DNA from: Microbacterium sp. M28
GTDB lineage: Bacteria; Actinomycetota; Actinomycetes; Actinomycetales; Microbacteriaceae
Assembly (NCBI RefSeq): GCF_025836995.1
Contig: NZ_CP107546.1
Span: 558,001 to 622,000, forward strand
Direction: 5' to 3'
Length of the DNA: 64,000 nucleotides
Shown: positions 39,702 to 49,982 of the stretch, one piece after another
Layout: each line of letters opens with the position of its first letter
Position numbering within the stretch: position 1 is the first letter of the stretch
The notes under the pieces: generated by a model
What the model was told of the DNA's origin: nothing
The model's input: the letters and a program-made list of their open reading frames with translations, nothing else
The model's database searches: none
Program-made: the position numbers and the translations under genes

Positions 39702-40445
39702 TCATCCGACGGCGCGCATGTAGTGACCGTCGTTCGATATCCCGGACGCGGCCACCGTGAATCGCACGACATCGCTGAGATAGCGGTCCTCCGAGGCTTC
39801 GAAGATGCGCCCGTCCGGACCGCGGGAGATGCGACTCAGACGCAGGATCGGAGATCCGATCGGCACGCGCAGGAGTTCGGCATCCTCGGCATCCGCGGCC
39901 ACCGCGTCGATCTCGTGCTGCAGCTGGACGATCGGGTGTCCCTGCGAGGTGAGGAACTCGGTGATCGACACGGCATCCGTGTCGACGTCGAGCAGCAGCT
40001 TGCCGACCTGTTCGATGTAGCAGAGCCGCTCCAGCATGGTCGGGCGCTCGTCCAGCATCCGGAGCCGCGTGACTGTGACGACCATGTCGTTCTCGTCGAT
40101 GCCCAGCGCTGCGGCTTTCTGCGTTCCGGCCCTTCGGAGTCCCATCTGCTGGGTCCGTGCCCCTGGCGTCACACCGAGCTCGCGCGCCCAGCGGGTGAAG
40201 GGTACCGACGTGTCCACGGCCTGATCGGCTTTGCGGGCGACCACGCGCGCCGGACGGCCACGCGTCGTCTCGATCAGTCCCTCGCCGCGCAGCGCGGACA
40301 GCGCGTTGCGGATCGGGCCGCGCGAGGTGCGCCAGAGCGCTGCCAGTTCGGCCTCGGTCGGAATGTCGTCGCCAGGGCCCAGGCGCCCGGCGACGATCTG
40401 CTCGCGGAGGTCGTCAGCGATCTGGATGTACACAGCTTCAGCCAC
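39702..40445 (-). CDS. GntR/HutC-family regulator of the phosphonate cluster
   Basis: 247 residues, intact. The N-terminal GntR winged helix shows YIQIADDLREQIVAGRLGPG and TSRGPIRNALSALRGEGLIE. The C-terminal UTRA ligand domain ends DRYLSDVVRFTVAASG. It is divergent from phnD with 173 bp between starts and two TAGGyATA sites there, the layout of PhnF-like regulators. Repression relieved by a phosphonate or a catabolic intermediate is likely. Confidence 0.88.
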   Translation of the reverse strand: MAEAVYIQIADDLREQIVAGRLGPGDDIPTEAELAALWRTSRGPIRNALSALRGEGLIETTRGRPARVVARKADQAVDTSVPFTRWARELGVTPGARTQQMGLRRAGTQKAAALGIDENDMVVTVTRLRMLDERPTMLERLCYIEQVGKLLLDVDTDAVSITEFLTSQGHPIVQLQHEIDAVAADAEDAELLRVPIGSPILRLSRISRGPDGRIFEASEDRYLSDVVRFTVAASGISNDGHYMRAVG

Positions 40446-40446
40446 A

Positions 40447-40552
40447 TAGGCATACTACTTGTCCGCCGCCGGAGAGGGAACCCCCGTTCCTCGCGAGTTC
40501 ATCCGGCTGGCGGGCAGGTGAACAGCGGCTGAACTCTTGCCACGTAGGTATA
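40447..40552. promoter_or_regulatory. Paired TAGGyATA sites between the GntR gene and phnD
   Basis: TAGGCATA (40447-40454) lies at the GntR gene start, and TAGGTATA (40545-40552) runs into TATATC, the AT-richest spot before phnD. They may be GntR operators controlling both directions. The promoter hexamers are not clear. Confidence 0.4.
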
Positions 40553-40618
40553 TATCTCGCTGTCCCAGATGCCAGAGTGACATGCGGATCACCCCGTCCC
40601 ACACCCTGAAAGGTCCTC

Positions 40619-41547
40619 ATGAAGCTCCGCCTTCTGCCCGCTCTCGCGGGCGCCGCCGTCCTCGCTCTCGGACTCGCCGCGTGCTCGACCGGCGCCGATG
40701 CGAACACCGGCGACGACGAAAGCAGCAGCACGTCCTCCGGCACGTTCGCGGTCGACGAGAACACGCTCGTGTTCGGCGTCGTCCCCGACTCGGTCGACAC
40801 CGAGACGAACTACCAGCCGCTCATGGACTACATCGCCGACGTCACCGGCAAGACCGTCGAGTACCACGAGTCCACCGACTACGCGGCCCTCATCGAGGCG
40901 GCGATCGCCTACCAGATCGATGTCGCGTCGTTCTCCGGTTTCACCTATGTCACGGCCACGAACAACGGCGCGGAGCTCACCCCGATCTCGTCGATCATCA
41001 CCGAAGAGGGGCAGGAGCCGGGCTACTTCTCGCAGGCGATCGTCCCCGCGGGCAGCGACATCGACTCGATCGAGGACTTCAAGGGCAAGAAGGTCTGCTT
41101 CGTCGACCCGTCGTCGACCTCCGGCTACCTGTTCCCGAGCTACAACCTGCTCGAGGCCGGTATCGACCCCGAGGCAGACATCACCCCGGTGTTCGCCTAC
41201 AAGCACGACGTCAGCGTGCAGAAGACGGTGAGGGTGTCGAGTGCGAGGCGGGCTTCGCCGAGGACAGCGAGGTCGAGAAGTCGGACGCCGTCAAGGTGAT
41301 CGACGAGACCATGGTGCCCGGTGCGCCGATCGTCGTCTCCACGGTCCTCCCGGACGACGTCAAGACCGCGCTGACGGATGCCCTGTCCGAGGTCACGATC
41401 GACGAGATCATCGAGGCCGGCATCGAATCGGCCGACTCGGACGCCTTCCGCAGCGTGTTCTACGCCACCTCCCCCGTCGACGACGCGTACTACGACCTGA
41501 TCCGCGACATCTGCGCGGAGACGAACGCGACCCAGTGCCAGGGCTGA
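40619..41547 (+). CDS. phnD: Phosphonate ABC transporter substrate-binding lipoprotein
   Basis: The lipobox LGLAACS at residues 17-23 marks a lipoprotein. The PhnD-type periplasmic-binding fold follows: LVFGVVPDSVDTETNYQPLM, YHESTDYAALIEAAIAYQID, VASFSGFTY and KKVCFVDPSSTSGYLFPSYN. About 309 residues. One shift near 41230, in KHDVSVQKTV. It is first in a phnD-phnC-phnE operon with catabolic genes behind. It binds phosphonates outside the membrane and delivers them to PhnE. Confidence 0.92.
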
Positions 41548-41585
41548 CGCCCGACCACCTGTGAATCGGACCCCGGGAGACTGAC

Positions 41586-42401
41586 ATGAACGCATCCACC
41601 GTGGTGAACATCGAACGCCTGACCAAGCGCTTCGGGTCCACGACCGCCCTGAGCGACGTGAATCTGACCGTCGACCGCGGTGAGATCGTCGTTCTGCTCG
41701 GACTCTCGGGGTCCGGCAAGTCCACTCTGCTGCGACACATCGACGCGCTCGAACTGCCCACCTCCGGATCGGTCTCGGTGCTGGGCGCCGACGTGCCCGA
41801 GCTCCGCGGTCGGGCGCTGCGTCGACTGCGCAGTCGTGTGGGCTTCATCTTCCAGCAGTTCGAGCTCGTCGGGTCGCTCACGGTGCTCGAGAACGTGCTC
41901 ACCGGAGCGCTCGCGGGCCTGCGCGGACCGCGGCTCGGACTCTTCTCCTACTCCAGGGAGCACAAGCTGCGGGCGATGGGGCACCTCGACCGCGTGGGTC
42001 TTCTGGACCGCGCGTACCAGCGCGCCGACACGCTCTCGGGCGGCCAGCAGCAGCGCGTCGCCATCGCCCGCGCACTGATGCAGAATCCCGAGGTGCTGCT
42101 GGCGGACGAGCCGGTCGCCTCGCTCGACCCCGAATCCAGCTCCCAGGTGATGGCGCTCATCCGCGAGATCGCCGCCGACGACGGCCTGACCGTGCTGTGC
42201 AGTCTGCACCAGGTAGACCTCGCGATCGACTGGGCGGACCGCATCGTCGGACTGCGTCACGGCGAGGTCGTCCTCGACACCACGACCGACGGCCTCCTCG
42301 ACAAGGCGCAGGTCATGGAGATCTACGGCCGCGTCGCGACCAGCACGGCAGAACTGGCCGCCGTGGCGAACGAGCTGCTGACCGCGGAGTCCGTGTCATG
42401 A
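41586..42401 (+). CDS. phnC: Phosphonate ABC transporter ATP-binding protein
   Basis: 271 residues, intact. Walker A LLGLSGSGKSTLLRHI, Q-loop FIFQQFELV, signature LSGGQQQRVAIARAL, Walker B VLLADEPVASLDPE and switch His CSLHQVD. The SYSREHKLRA insert is typical of PhnC. It lies 38 bp after phnD, and its stop overlaps the phnE ATG. It powers import. Confidence 0.95.
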   Translation: MNASTVVNIERLTKRFGSTTALSDVNLTVDRGEIVVLLGLSGSGKSTLLRHIDALELPTSGSVSVLGADVPELRGRALRRLRSRVGFIFQQFELVGSLTVLENVLTGALAGLRGPRLGLFSYSREHKLRAMGHLDRVGLLDRAYQRADTLSGGQQQRVAIARALMQNPEVLLADEPVASLDPESSSQVMALIREIAADDGLTVLCSLHQVDLAIDWADRIVGLRHGEVVLDTTTDGLLDKAQVMEIYGRVATSTAELAAVANELLTAESVS

Positions 42402-44124
42402 CGCTGACCGCTGCGCGGGCGCCCATCGCCCCGGAATCGGCGGCCGATCTCGAGGCACGCGCCCCGAAGCGGCGGGTGAGTCCTGAGCGCATCAGCGCCG
42501 CGCTCACCCTCGTCGTCATCACCGGGCTCGCAGTCGCCGCGCTGATCGACCTCGACATCTCGGTCACGGGCATGCTGTCGAGCTGGGAGAACGCGGAGCG
42601 CTTCTTCGCGCGCGTGGGAGGACTGAGCTTCCCCGAGCCGACCGAACTCCTGCAGCTGACGATCCTGACCGTCGGGCTCGTGCTCACCGGCACGGTCCTC
42701 GCGGCGGTGCTGTCCGTACCGATCGCCTTCCTCGCGGCGTCCAACACGACGCCCGGCCCCGGCTGGCGGGCCGCGCGGCCCGCTTCATCGGCGTCCTCAC
42801 CCGCGCGCTGCCTGATGTCGTGCTCGCCATGGTGTTCGTGCTGATGTTCTCGCTCGGCGCGCTGCCGGGCATCCTCGCCATCGGCATCCATTCGATCGGG
42901 ATGATCTCGAAGATGTTCGCGGATGCGATCGAGCAGATCGATGAGGGCCCGCGGCTGGCTGTCCGCGCGGCGGGAGGCAGTACGCTGCAGGAGTTCAGTG
43001 CCGGTGTGCTGCCGCAGGTGCTGCCGAGCTGGGTCGCCACCGTACTGCACCGCAACGACATCAACCTGCGCGGCTCGGTCGTGCTCGGTTACGTGGGCGT
43101 CGCCGGGCTCGGCCTGGAGATGTCCCACGCCTTCAAATCCCTGAACTACGGCCTCGGACTCGGTATCGCGCTGGTCATCTTCCTGCTCTGCGTCGCGATG
43201 GAGATCATCTCCTCGTCGGTCCGCATCGCGATGCTGGGGGAGAAGGATGCCGGCGAGGGCGTGTTCGTGAAGCTCTTCGCCCGGATGCGCCGCGGCCGCT
43301 CCGCCTCGACCGCACCCGAGCGGCACTTCGCGTCCGTCGCCGCGGCGGCCAGACGGCCGTGGACCGGCGCCCGGCTGCGCAACCTCGTCGCGGGATGGGT
43401 CGCGGTCGTCGTCGTCATCGCCGGCGTCGTGGTCAGTGACATCACGTGGAGCGACTTCTTCACGTTCTGGGCGAAGGTCCCCGCCGTCGCGGCATCGTTC
43501 TGGCCGCCCAACTTCGGCAGCTACGGCTTCGCGACGCTGTTCCAGGCCATGCTCGACACGATCATGATCGCCCTCGCCGCGACGCTGCTCACCTTCGTCG
43601 CCTCACTCGTGATCGGGTCGTTCGCCGCCCGCAACGTCGCGCCGAACCCCGGCATCCGCGGCGGTGCGCGACTGCTGCTGGTCATCATCCGCGGCATCCC
43701 GGAGATCATCCTCGCGATCGTGCTCATCGTCATCACCGGACTGGGCGCGCAGGCGGGGACGATCGCGCTCGCCTTCGGCGGCATCGGCCTGCTCGGCAAG
43801 CTCATCGCGGACTCCTACGAGGAAGTGCCCAGGGGGCCGGAGCGTGCTCTGCTGGCCACGGGCGCGACCCGGCTGCAGATGTTCGCCGGTGCGACGTTCC
43901 CGCAGGGCTCGCGCGCGATCGGTCACACCTTCTACCTGCTCGACACGAACATCCGCGCGGCGACCCTGCTGGGCATCGTGGGCGGCGGCGGCATCGGCTA
44001 CTACCTGCTCAACGCGGGGCAGGGGTCGAACTACCAGCTCGTCGGAAGCATCGTGATCATGATCCTGGTGACCGTGCTGCTCGTCGAAGGGCTGGCCATG
44101 TGGATGCGGCGGGTGTTCCGATGA
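42398..44124 (+). CDS. phnE: Fused phosphonate ABC permease (PhnE-PhnE)
   Basis: About 575 residues, two complete PhnE-like permease halves in one chain. The first EAA-type loop is around AVRAAGGSTLQEFSAGVLPQ, the second around LLATGATRLQMFAGATFPQG. A linker with VKLFARMRRGRSASTAPER joins them. Separate PhnE1/PhnE2 genes are common; the fusion makes the heterodimer covalent. One shift near 42780. Overlap ATGA with phnC and with the next gene. Confidence 0.92.
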
Positions 44125-45257
44125 GCGCCACCGTCGATCTCGTCGTCGTCGGCAGCGGCATCGTCGGCCTCGGTGCCGCCGACGCCGCCGCGCGCCGAGG
44201 CCTGCGGGTCATCGTCGTCGACCGCACGGCCTACCCCCGTGGGTGCGACCATCCGCAATTTCGGGCACCTCTGCATCGGTGCGCAAACCGGCATGGCGAG
44301 GACTTCGCCGACGCCGGTCGCGAGCACTGGCTCCGGCTGTCCGCGGATGCCGGATTCTGGCTGCGCGCATCGGGAACGCTCGTCGCGGCGCGCGAGGACG
44401 ACGAGCTGGCGCTGCTGGCGCGTGCGGCCGATGACGGCGGGATGCGAATGCTGGACGCCGCCGAGGTGCAGGAACGCGCACCGCTGCGCCGCGGCGCCGT
44501 CACCGGTGGCGCGCTGATCGAACCGGATCTGCAGACGGATCCGCGTGAGGCGGCCGCCGCGATCGTCCGGCATCTGGCCGCCCGCGGCGTCGAGTTCCGC
44601 TTCCGCACCGCCGTGACCGCCGTGCGATCGGGCGTGGTCGAGACCACGCGCGGATCGATCGCCGCCGATCGCATCGTCGTCGCCGTGAACCACGACGTCG
44701 ATCAGCTGCTCCCGGAGCTCGCGGAGCGGGTCGGCGTCGAGCGCTGCGCCCTGGACATGATGCGCGTGGCCGCCGATCTGCCGGCACCGCTCACGGCACC
44801 GCTTCTGACCGGCTGGTCCCTCGTGCGCTACGGACGCTTCGGAGTGCTCCCGGAGGCTGCCGCCCTGCGCGCTCGCCTGCACGACGAGCGACCGGACCTC
44901 GCCGCGCTCGATCTCAATCAGATGTACACCCAGCTGCCGGACGGTTCGCTGATCCTCGGCGACTCGCACGCGAAGGCGGTCCAGCCGGGGCCGTTCCAGC
45001 CGGAGCTTGCGTTCGACGTTTTCCTCGATGAGGCGCGGGCACTGTTCGCCGTCGATCGACTGCGGGTGCTGGAGCGATGGCAGGGCGTCTACGCGACGGG
45101 ACCTGCGGAGTTCCTCATCGAGGAGCCCGAGCCCGGCGTGCACGTGATCGCCGCCACGACCGGCATCGGCATGACCTGCGGGTTCGGCCTCGCCGAGCAC
45201 ACGATCCACCACGCATACGACCGGGCGTCGCAGCCCGCACAGGGAGGAATCTCATGA
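44121..45257 (+). CDS. FAD-dependent oxidoreductase linked to phosphonate catabolism
   Basis: 378 residues, DAO-type fold. The dinucleotide motif is VVVGSGIVGLGAADAAARRG, and the C-terminal FAD loop is TGIGMTCGFGLAEHT. Family TIGR03364 fits, a DAO-like enzyme repeatedly found with phosphonate genes. A pair of compensating shifts between about 44240 and 44290 garbles one segment; the other frame there gives TIRNFGHLCIGAQTG, the conserved form. It may oxidise an (N-alkyl)aminophosphonate to an aldehyde for the HAD enzyme encoded next. Substrate inferred only. Confidence 0.83.
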   Translation: MSATVDLVVVGSGIVGLGAADAAARRGLRVIVVDRTAYPRGCDHPQFRAPLHRCANRHGEDFADAGREHWLRLSADAGFWLRASGTLVAAREDDELALLARAADDGGMRMLDAAEVQERAPLRRGAVTGGALIEPDLQTDPREAAAAIVRHLAARGVEFRFRTAVTAVRSGVVETTRGSIAADRIVVAVNHDVDQLLPELAERVGVERCALDMMRVAADLPAPLTAPLLTGWSLVRYGRFGVLPEAAALRARLHDERPDLAALDLNQMYTQLPDGSLILGDSHAKAVQPGPFQPELAFDVFLDEARALFAVDRLRVLERWQGVYATGPAEFLIEEPEPGVHVIAATTGIGMTCGFGLAEHTIHHAYDRASQPAQGGIS

Positions 45258-45960
45258 CCACCATCGAGCTCGTCGTCTTCGACATGGCAGGGACCACGGT
45301 GAAGGACGACGGCGTCGTCGAACAGGCGTTCCAGCGGGCGGCCGAGCGCACCGGCGTCGCCGAGCGGATGCCCTGGGGCGACGCACTGCAGTACGTGCGC
45401 GACACGATGGGGCAGTCCAAGATCGATGTCTTCACGCACCTGTCGGGCGGTGACGTGCCGGCGGCCGAGGCCGCGACGGCCGCGTTCGAGTCGGCGTACG
45501 CGGAGATCATCACAGAGTGGGGGTCGAGGAGATCCCTGGTGCGAGCGACGCGATCCGCGCGCTCAAGGACGCCGGAGTCGCGGTCGTCCTCACCACCGGA
45601 TTCGCCCCCGTCACGCGGGACGCCCTTCTCGACGCTCGGATGGCGGGACCTCGTGGACGCTGCGCTCTCGCCGGTGGATGCCGGTCGCGGCCTACCCGCA
45701 CCCGATCTGGTGCTGACCGCGTTGCTGCGTACCGGAGCCTCGTCGGTGTCGGCGGTCGCGGTCGCCGGCGACACCTCGAGCGACGTGCGGTCCGGACGAC
45801 GGGCGGGCGCTGGGCTTTCGTCGCCGGTGTGCTGACCGGAGCCCACGATCGTGCCACGCTTTCGGATGCGGGCGCCGACGCCGTGCTCGACGACGTCTCC
45901 GGCGTCCTTCCGGCGCTGGTCGCACGGGGGCTGCTCGCTGCACCGGTGCTGGTCGGCTGA
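45254..45960 (+). CDS. HAD phosphonatase-like hydrolase
   Basis: About 235 residues. The HAD nucleophile motif is VVFDMAGTTVKDDG with Asp10. The cap domain contains DTMGQSKIDVFTHL, whose Lys56 falls where phosphonoacetaldehyde hydrolase (PhnX) has its Schiff-base Lys (MGLLKIDHV). Motif II is near VVLTTGFAPVTRD and motif III near AVAVAGDTSSDV. Shifts near 45525, 45650 and 45810. This supports C-P bond cleavage of a phosphono-aldehyde. The family is TIGR03351 (phosphonatase-like). It overlaps the previous gene by ATGA. Confidence 0.82.
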
Positions 45961-45961
45961 C

Positions 45962-47040
45962 GTGCGAACGCTGCTGCCCCACCCCGAGCTGCGTGACATC
46001 GCGCTGCGACCGGCGGCGACCGCACGCGTGTGGCTCGGCGCGGGGATGCCGCTGGAGACGGTCGCCGTTCCCGGCGTCGCCCTGGCCGCCGGTGACGTAC
46101 TGGTCGCGGTGGAGCTGTCCACGATCTGCGGGTCGGATGTCCATACGGTCCGCGGAGTGCGAAGCGCCCCGGCGCCGATCGTGCTGGGTCACGAGAGCGT
46201 CGGTCGCGTGATCGCGATCGGAGAGGACGGCGCCCGGACCGTCGAAGGCGGCGAGCTGCGCGTCGGCGACCGGGTGGTGTGGTCGGTCACCGTCTCGTGC
46301 GGAACGTGCGATCGGTGCGTGGCGGGGACGGCGCAGAAGTGCCGGTCGCTGGCGAAGTACGGGCACGAGCGCATCGAACCTCGATGGGAGCTCACCGGCG
46401 GATTCGCCACGCACGTGCACCTGCGACGCGGGACGGCGATCGTCCGGGCACCCGAGTCGCTGCCCGCCGCGGTGCTCGCCCCCGCGTCGTGCGCGACCGC
46501 CACGGCGTGGGCCGCGGTGGCGCGATCCGGCCGCGACCTCGACGGTGTACCGGTGCGCATATACGGGGCGGGCTGGTCGGGCTGTCGGCCGCGGCGATCG
46601 CCGCGGACCTCGGGGCGAGGGTCAGCGTGGTCGATCCCTCCGATGGGCGCCGCGCGCTCGCGCAGCGCTTCGGCGCGGAACCCGGCGCCGAAGCCGTCGC
46701 ACCGAAGGTCGTCATCGAGGCATCGGGTCACGCCGTGGCGGAGGCCATCGACGCGGTCGACGTCGCAGGGACCGTGGTGCTGGTGGGCAGCGTGTTCCCC
46801 GCGCCTCCGATCGCAGTGGATGCCGAGGACATCGTCCGGCGGCTCGTCACGATCACCGGGGTCCACAACTACGCCGGTTCCGACCTCTCGGCAGCCGTGG
46901 CGTTCCTCGCAGGGCGGGGGAGAGCGTACCCGTTCGGCGACGTCGTCGGGGCCGTCCACCCGCTGATGGACGCGGATGAGGCGCTCGCCGCCGCGGCAGC
47001 GCCCGGGGCACCGCTGCGGATCGGACTGGCTCCGCGCTGA
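45962..47040 (+). CDS. Zinc-dependent alcohol dehydrogenase linked to phosphonate catabolism
   Basis: About 359 residues. Catalytic zinc ligands are in STICGSDVHTV and LGHESVGRV; structural zinc Cys are in CGTCDRCVAGTAQKC. The Rossmann motif is split by a shift near 46570 (YGAG then GLVGLSAAAIAADLG). It matches the TIGR03366 group of ADHs tied to phosphonate clusters. The GTG at 45962 directly follows the hydrolase stop. It may reduce or oxidise the aldehyde or alcohol left after C-P cleavage. Confidence 0.84.
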
Positions 47041-47091
47041 CCGGGACTCAGGCGTGTGCGGAGCTCCCTCGGCGCGTGCCAGGCTGGTGGT

Positions 47092-48033
47092 GTGAATCCG
47101 GTCGTCTCGCCCCGTCCTGTGACCGGGGCGGCGCTCGTGTTCGGCTCGTGCGTCTCGCTGTCTGTCCTCGGCGCGGCCGTGGCCGCGCAACTCTTCGACG
47201 AACTCGGAGCCTGGGGCGTGACGGCGCTGCGGCTGGGGATCGCGGCGATCGTGATGGTGCTGGTGGTGCGCCCGGTCATCCGGCACTGGCGGCGCGGGCA
47301 ATGGCGAGAGCGGTCCTGTTCCTGTTCGGCCTCGCCCTGGCCGGGATGAACGGCGCGTTCTACGCGGCGATCGAGCGCATCCCGCTCGACCAGCGGTCGC
47401 GATCGAGTTCCTCGGCCCGCTCGTGCTCTCGGCTGTGCTCACCCGGCGGGTACGGGATGCCGGATGGCTGGCGCTCGCGGTGATCGGCATCGGGCTGCTC
47501 GGACTCGACGGCGCGATCGGGGCGGACCCGCTCGATCCGATCGGCGTGATGTTCGCGCTGATCGCCGCCGCGTTCTGGGCGCTGTACATCCGTGCCACAG
47601 CCCACGCCGGCGCGACGACGATCCCGGTAACGCGGGACTCGCGGTCGCGCTCGCCGTCGCGGCGGTCGTGATGCTGCCGTTCGGCGTCCCCGCCGCACTC
47701 GTCGTGTTCGCGGAGCCGTCGCTGCTGCTCCTCGCGGCGGCGACGGCGCTGCTCGGCTCGATCATCCCGTACACGCTCGAACTCGCCGCGCTGCGGCGAG
47801 TGCCGCAACGGGTGTTCGGCATCCTGCTCAGTCTGGAGCCCGCGACGGCGACGCTCGCCGGGTGGCTGCTGCTGCACCAGCAGGCCGGACCCGTGCGGCT
47901 CGCGGCGATCGCCTTCGTGATCGCCGCGAGCATCGGCGTCAGCATCTCAGGCGGACGCGGACGCGGACGCGGCCGCGGGCGCGAAGCGGCGACGGAGGCC
48001 GCCGGACCGCTCAGTGATCCCGCAACGCCGTGA
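47092..48033 (+). CDS. EamA/RhtA-family exporter
   Basis: About 313 residues, ten transmembrane helices (GAALVFGSCVSLSVLGAAVA, AAFWALYIRATAHAG, GSIIPYTLELAALRRVPQRV, the last being the RhtA-type signature). Shifts near 47310, 47395 and 47630. The C-terminal tail is an odd (GR)n run. The GTG at 47092 is the only start giving a complete first helix. The RhtA group exports threonine/homoserine; substrate here unknown. It follows the phosphonate genes by 51 bp but probably is not part of that pathway. Confidence 0.8.
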
Positions 48034-48283
48034 TGAGCTCGCTCTTGCGCTTGTCGGAGTAGCCGGTCAGGCCGAGCTCCTTGGCACGTTTCTTCAACTC
48101 CGGGACGGTCCAATCCTCGTAGCTGCCCGATTCGCCCCCGCGGCGCCCCACGTCGGAGCGACCCTTGCGCGTGCCGCCGGTGGCGTTGGAGATCCGCGCG
48201 GCCTTCTCCTTCGAGGCGCCGTCCTCCCTGAGCTCCTCGTACAGCTCGGGGTCCTTCAGGCGCGATCGCTGATTGCGTGGCAT
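48011..48283 (-). CDS. Small Rho_N/DUF7218-type protein
   Basis: 90 residues, intact, highly charged. The N-terminus MPRNQRSRLKDPELYEELRE resembles stress-related KDPE proteins. The C-terminal half EDWTVPELKKRAKELGLTG plus KRKSELITALRDH is a SAP/Rho-N-like nucleic-acid-binding helical motif. It overlaps the exporter end by 23 bp in convergent orientation and precedes other small stress-type genes. Confidence 0.78.
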   Translation of the reverse strand: MPRNQRSRLKDPELYEELREDGASKEKAARISNATGGTRKGRSDVGRRGGESGSYEDWTVPELKKRAKELGLTGYSDKRKSELITALRDH

Positions 48284-48302
48284 GTCCTGCTCCCTCCGTC
48301 TC

Positions 48303-48715
48303 TCAGATCGAGATGCGTTCGACGGTCTCGCCGGTGTCCTCCGCGGGCATCGCGCGGGCGATGTCCGCCTGGCTGACGATCCCGACCAGCAGATGGTCGT
48401 CGATCACGGGGAGCCGACGGATCTGATGCTCCTGCATGCGCGCGAGTGCGATGGAGATGTCGTCGGACGCCGCGACGGTGACGGGCTTTCCTCCGCCAGC
48501 ACGCCGGTGCGCGTGGTCTCGGGGTCCATGCCGTTGGCGACCGCCTTGACGACGATGTCGCGATCGGTCAGCATCCCTTTCAGCCTGCTGTCCTCCCCGC
48601 AGATCGGAAGCGCTCCGACGTCGAGCTCTGCCATCACGGTCGCTGCGATGTGCAGCGAGTCGTTCTCACCGATGCATCGCGCCCCCGGCGTCATGATGTC
48701 GCTGACCAGTGTCAT
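48303..48715 (-). CDS. CBS-domain protein
   Basis: About 138 residues, two CBS motifs forming one Bateman module. First: IMTPGARCIGENDSLHIAAT with LPICGEDSRLKGMLTDRDIV. Second: DISIALARMQEHQIRRLPVI with GIVSQADIAR. A shift near 48490 joins them. I choose the ATG at 48715, which has GGAG seven bases before it; an ATG at 48721 is too close. Such proteins sense adenine nucleotides and are induced in dormancy in mycobacteria. The promoter carries GTCAACCCCC. Confidence 0.85.
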
Positions 48716-48745
48716 GCTCATGCTCCTCTCGTGTGCTTGGGCGCC

Positions 48746-48784
48746 ACGATACGTTCGCCGTCGCGTGCACAAGCGGGGGTTGAC
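48746..48784 (-). promoter_or_regulatory. GTCAACCCC-type promoter of the CBS-domain gene
   Basis: Minus strand: GTCAACCCCC (48784-48775), 23 bases, then TATCGT (48751-48746), 30 bases before the start codon. This is one of six such sites at 48-58 kb. Confidence 0.6.
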
Positions 48785-48799
48785 ACACCGTGGAACGCG

Positions 48800-48817
48800 C
48801 CAGCGCGACGGCGCTGG
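48800..48817. promoter_or_regulatory. Inverted repeat upstream of the DUF7882 gene
   Basis: CCAGCGC-GACG-GCGCTGG is perfect with 7-bp arms, ending 10 bases before TACGCT (48828-48833), the likely -10 of the DUF7882 gene. Confidence 0.4.
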
Positions 48818-48897
48818 TGCGTGCGGCTACGCTGTCCAAGGGGGCCGATTCGCAACGCTGTCCGAACCATCGGACCGTCACCAGAGGAGGATGCTGC

Positions 48898-49208
48898 ATG
48901 GGCAAGTTCGTTTACGAGGGCGGCGTCAAGGTCGAGATCGAGGACCGTGCTCTCACGCACATCCAGCTGGTCATCAGTGCCAAGCTGCGACGCGGCGAAC
49001 CCTTCCCGTTCTCGTGGCGCGAGGACGCCAGCGTCGGCGGCGGGCGGACGACCGTGTGGGTTCACCCTCCAGCGCCCTCGTCTTCAAGTACTACGGCAGC
49101 CGCTCGCCTGCGATCAACCGCGCCTGGATCGAGGCGCTGGCTTTCACCGCGAACTCGCCCGGCGGGCTCTACCTCGTTCCTGAGCCGGCTGGCGGCGGCG
49201 AGCCGTGA
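48898..49208 (+). CDS. DUF7882 family protein
   Basis: About 103 residues: MGKFVYEGGVKVEIEDRALT, HIQLVISAKLRRGEPFPFSW, then VHPSSALVFKYYGSRSPAIN and WIEALAFTANSPGGLYLVPE. A shift near 49065. The start at 48898 follows AGAGGAGG; an ATG at 48891 is in another frame. The family is confined to Microbacteriaceae and relatives and is often mislabelled as DNA ligase; no catalytic motif of ligases is present. Function unknown. Confidence 0.8.
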
Positions 49209-49982
49209 CGGCGGAGAACCCCGCGCTCTGACCCGCGATCTCCGGCGGCAGCGGGAACGAGCAACTGCTGACCGGGTCGATGCCCGTCACGGTCACCCAT
49301 CCCTCGGCGAGCAGCGCGGCATCGCTGTCTTCCGTGGGCCGCAGGGGCAGGTCCTCGACGGCCAGCCGCACGTAATGCTCGTCGGCCTCCGTCAGGGTGG
49401 TCTGGACGATGCCGAACGGGGCGAGGGGCGCCTCGATGAATCCGCGCACCTCGGCGGTGTTCGGCACGTTGACGTTCACGACCGAACCGCGGGGGCGCTG
49501 CATGAGAGCCGGTACCAGTCGCAGAGCGGCATCCGCGCCTGTCCGCCAGTGATACGACTGCGGTTCGATGCCGACGTCGAGCGAGACCGCCATGCCCCAT
49601 GTGCCGCCGATCCCCCGGTCAGGGCGGCACCGACCGTGCCGGAGTGCAGGATCGCGCGGCCGACGTTCGCGCCGTGGTTCACCCCGGACAGCACCAGGTC
49701 GGCCGGGTCACCGAAGGCGCCGCGGGCCGCGATGAGGGCGATCAGGCCGGGTCCACCATGGACCGCGTGCGCGGGGATGCCGTCCAGGCCGTCCAGCTCG
49801 CGCCGTCCGATGCGGATCCGGCCGTCGGCCTCCTCCGCCAGAATGGACGCGCTCGACCCGCTGGACTGCTTGGCGGGAGCGGCCACGACGACATCGAAGC
49901 CCGCCGACACGGCGGCAGCCGCGAGAGCATGCAGGCCGGGGGCGTCGATGCCGTCGTCGTTGGTGACGAGCACGCGGGTCAT
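49144..49982 (-). CDS. surE: 5'/3'-nucleotidase SurE
   Basis: Metal-dependent nucleoside monophosphatase linked to stationary-phase survival. VLVTNDDGIDAPGLHAL carries the Asp-Asp pair. AAPAKQSSGSSAS carries the metal Ser, and LVLSGVNHGANVGR the Asn. The C-terminal half shows GSVVNVNVPN. A shift near 49612. The end is uncertain and overlaps the convergent DUF7882 gene by up to 65 bp. The ATG overlaps the stop of the PfkB gene (ATGA). Confidence 0.87.
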
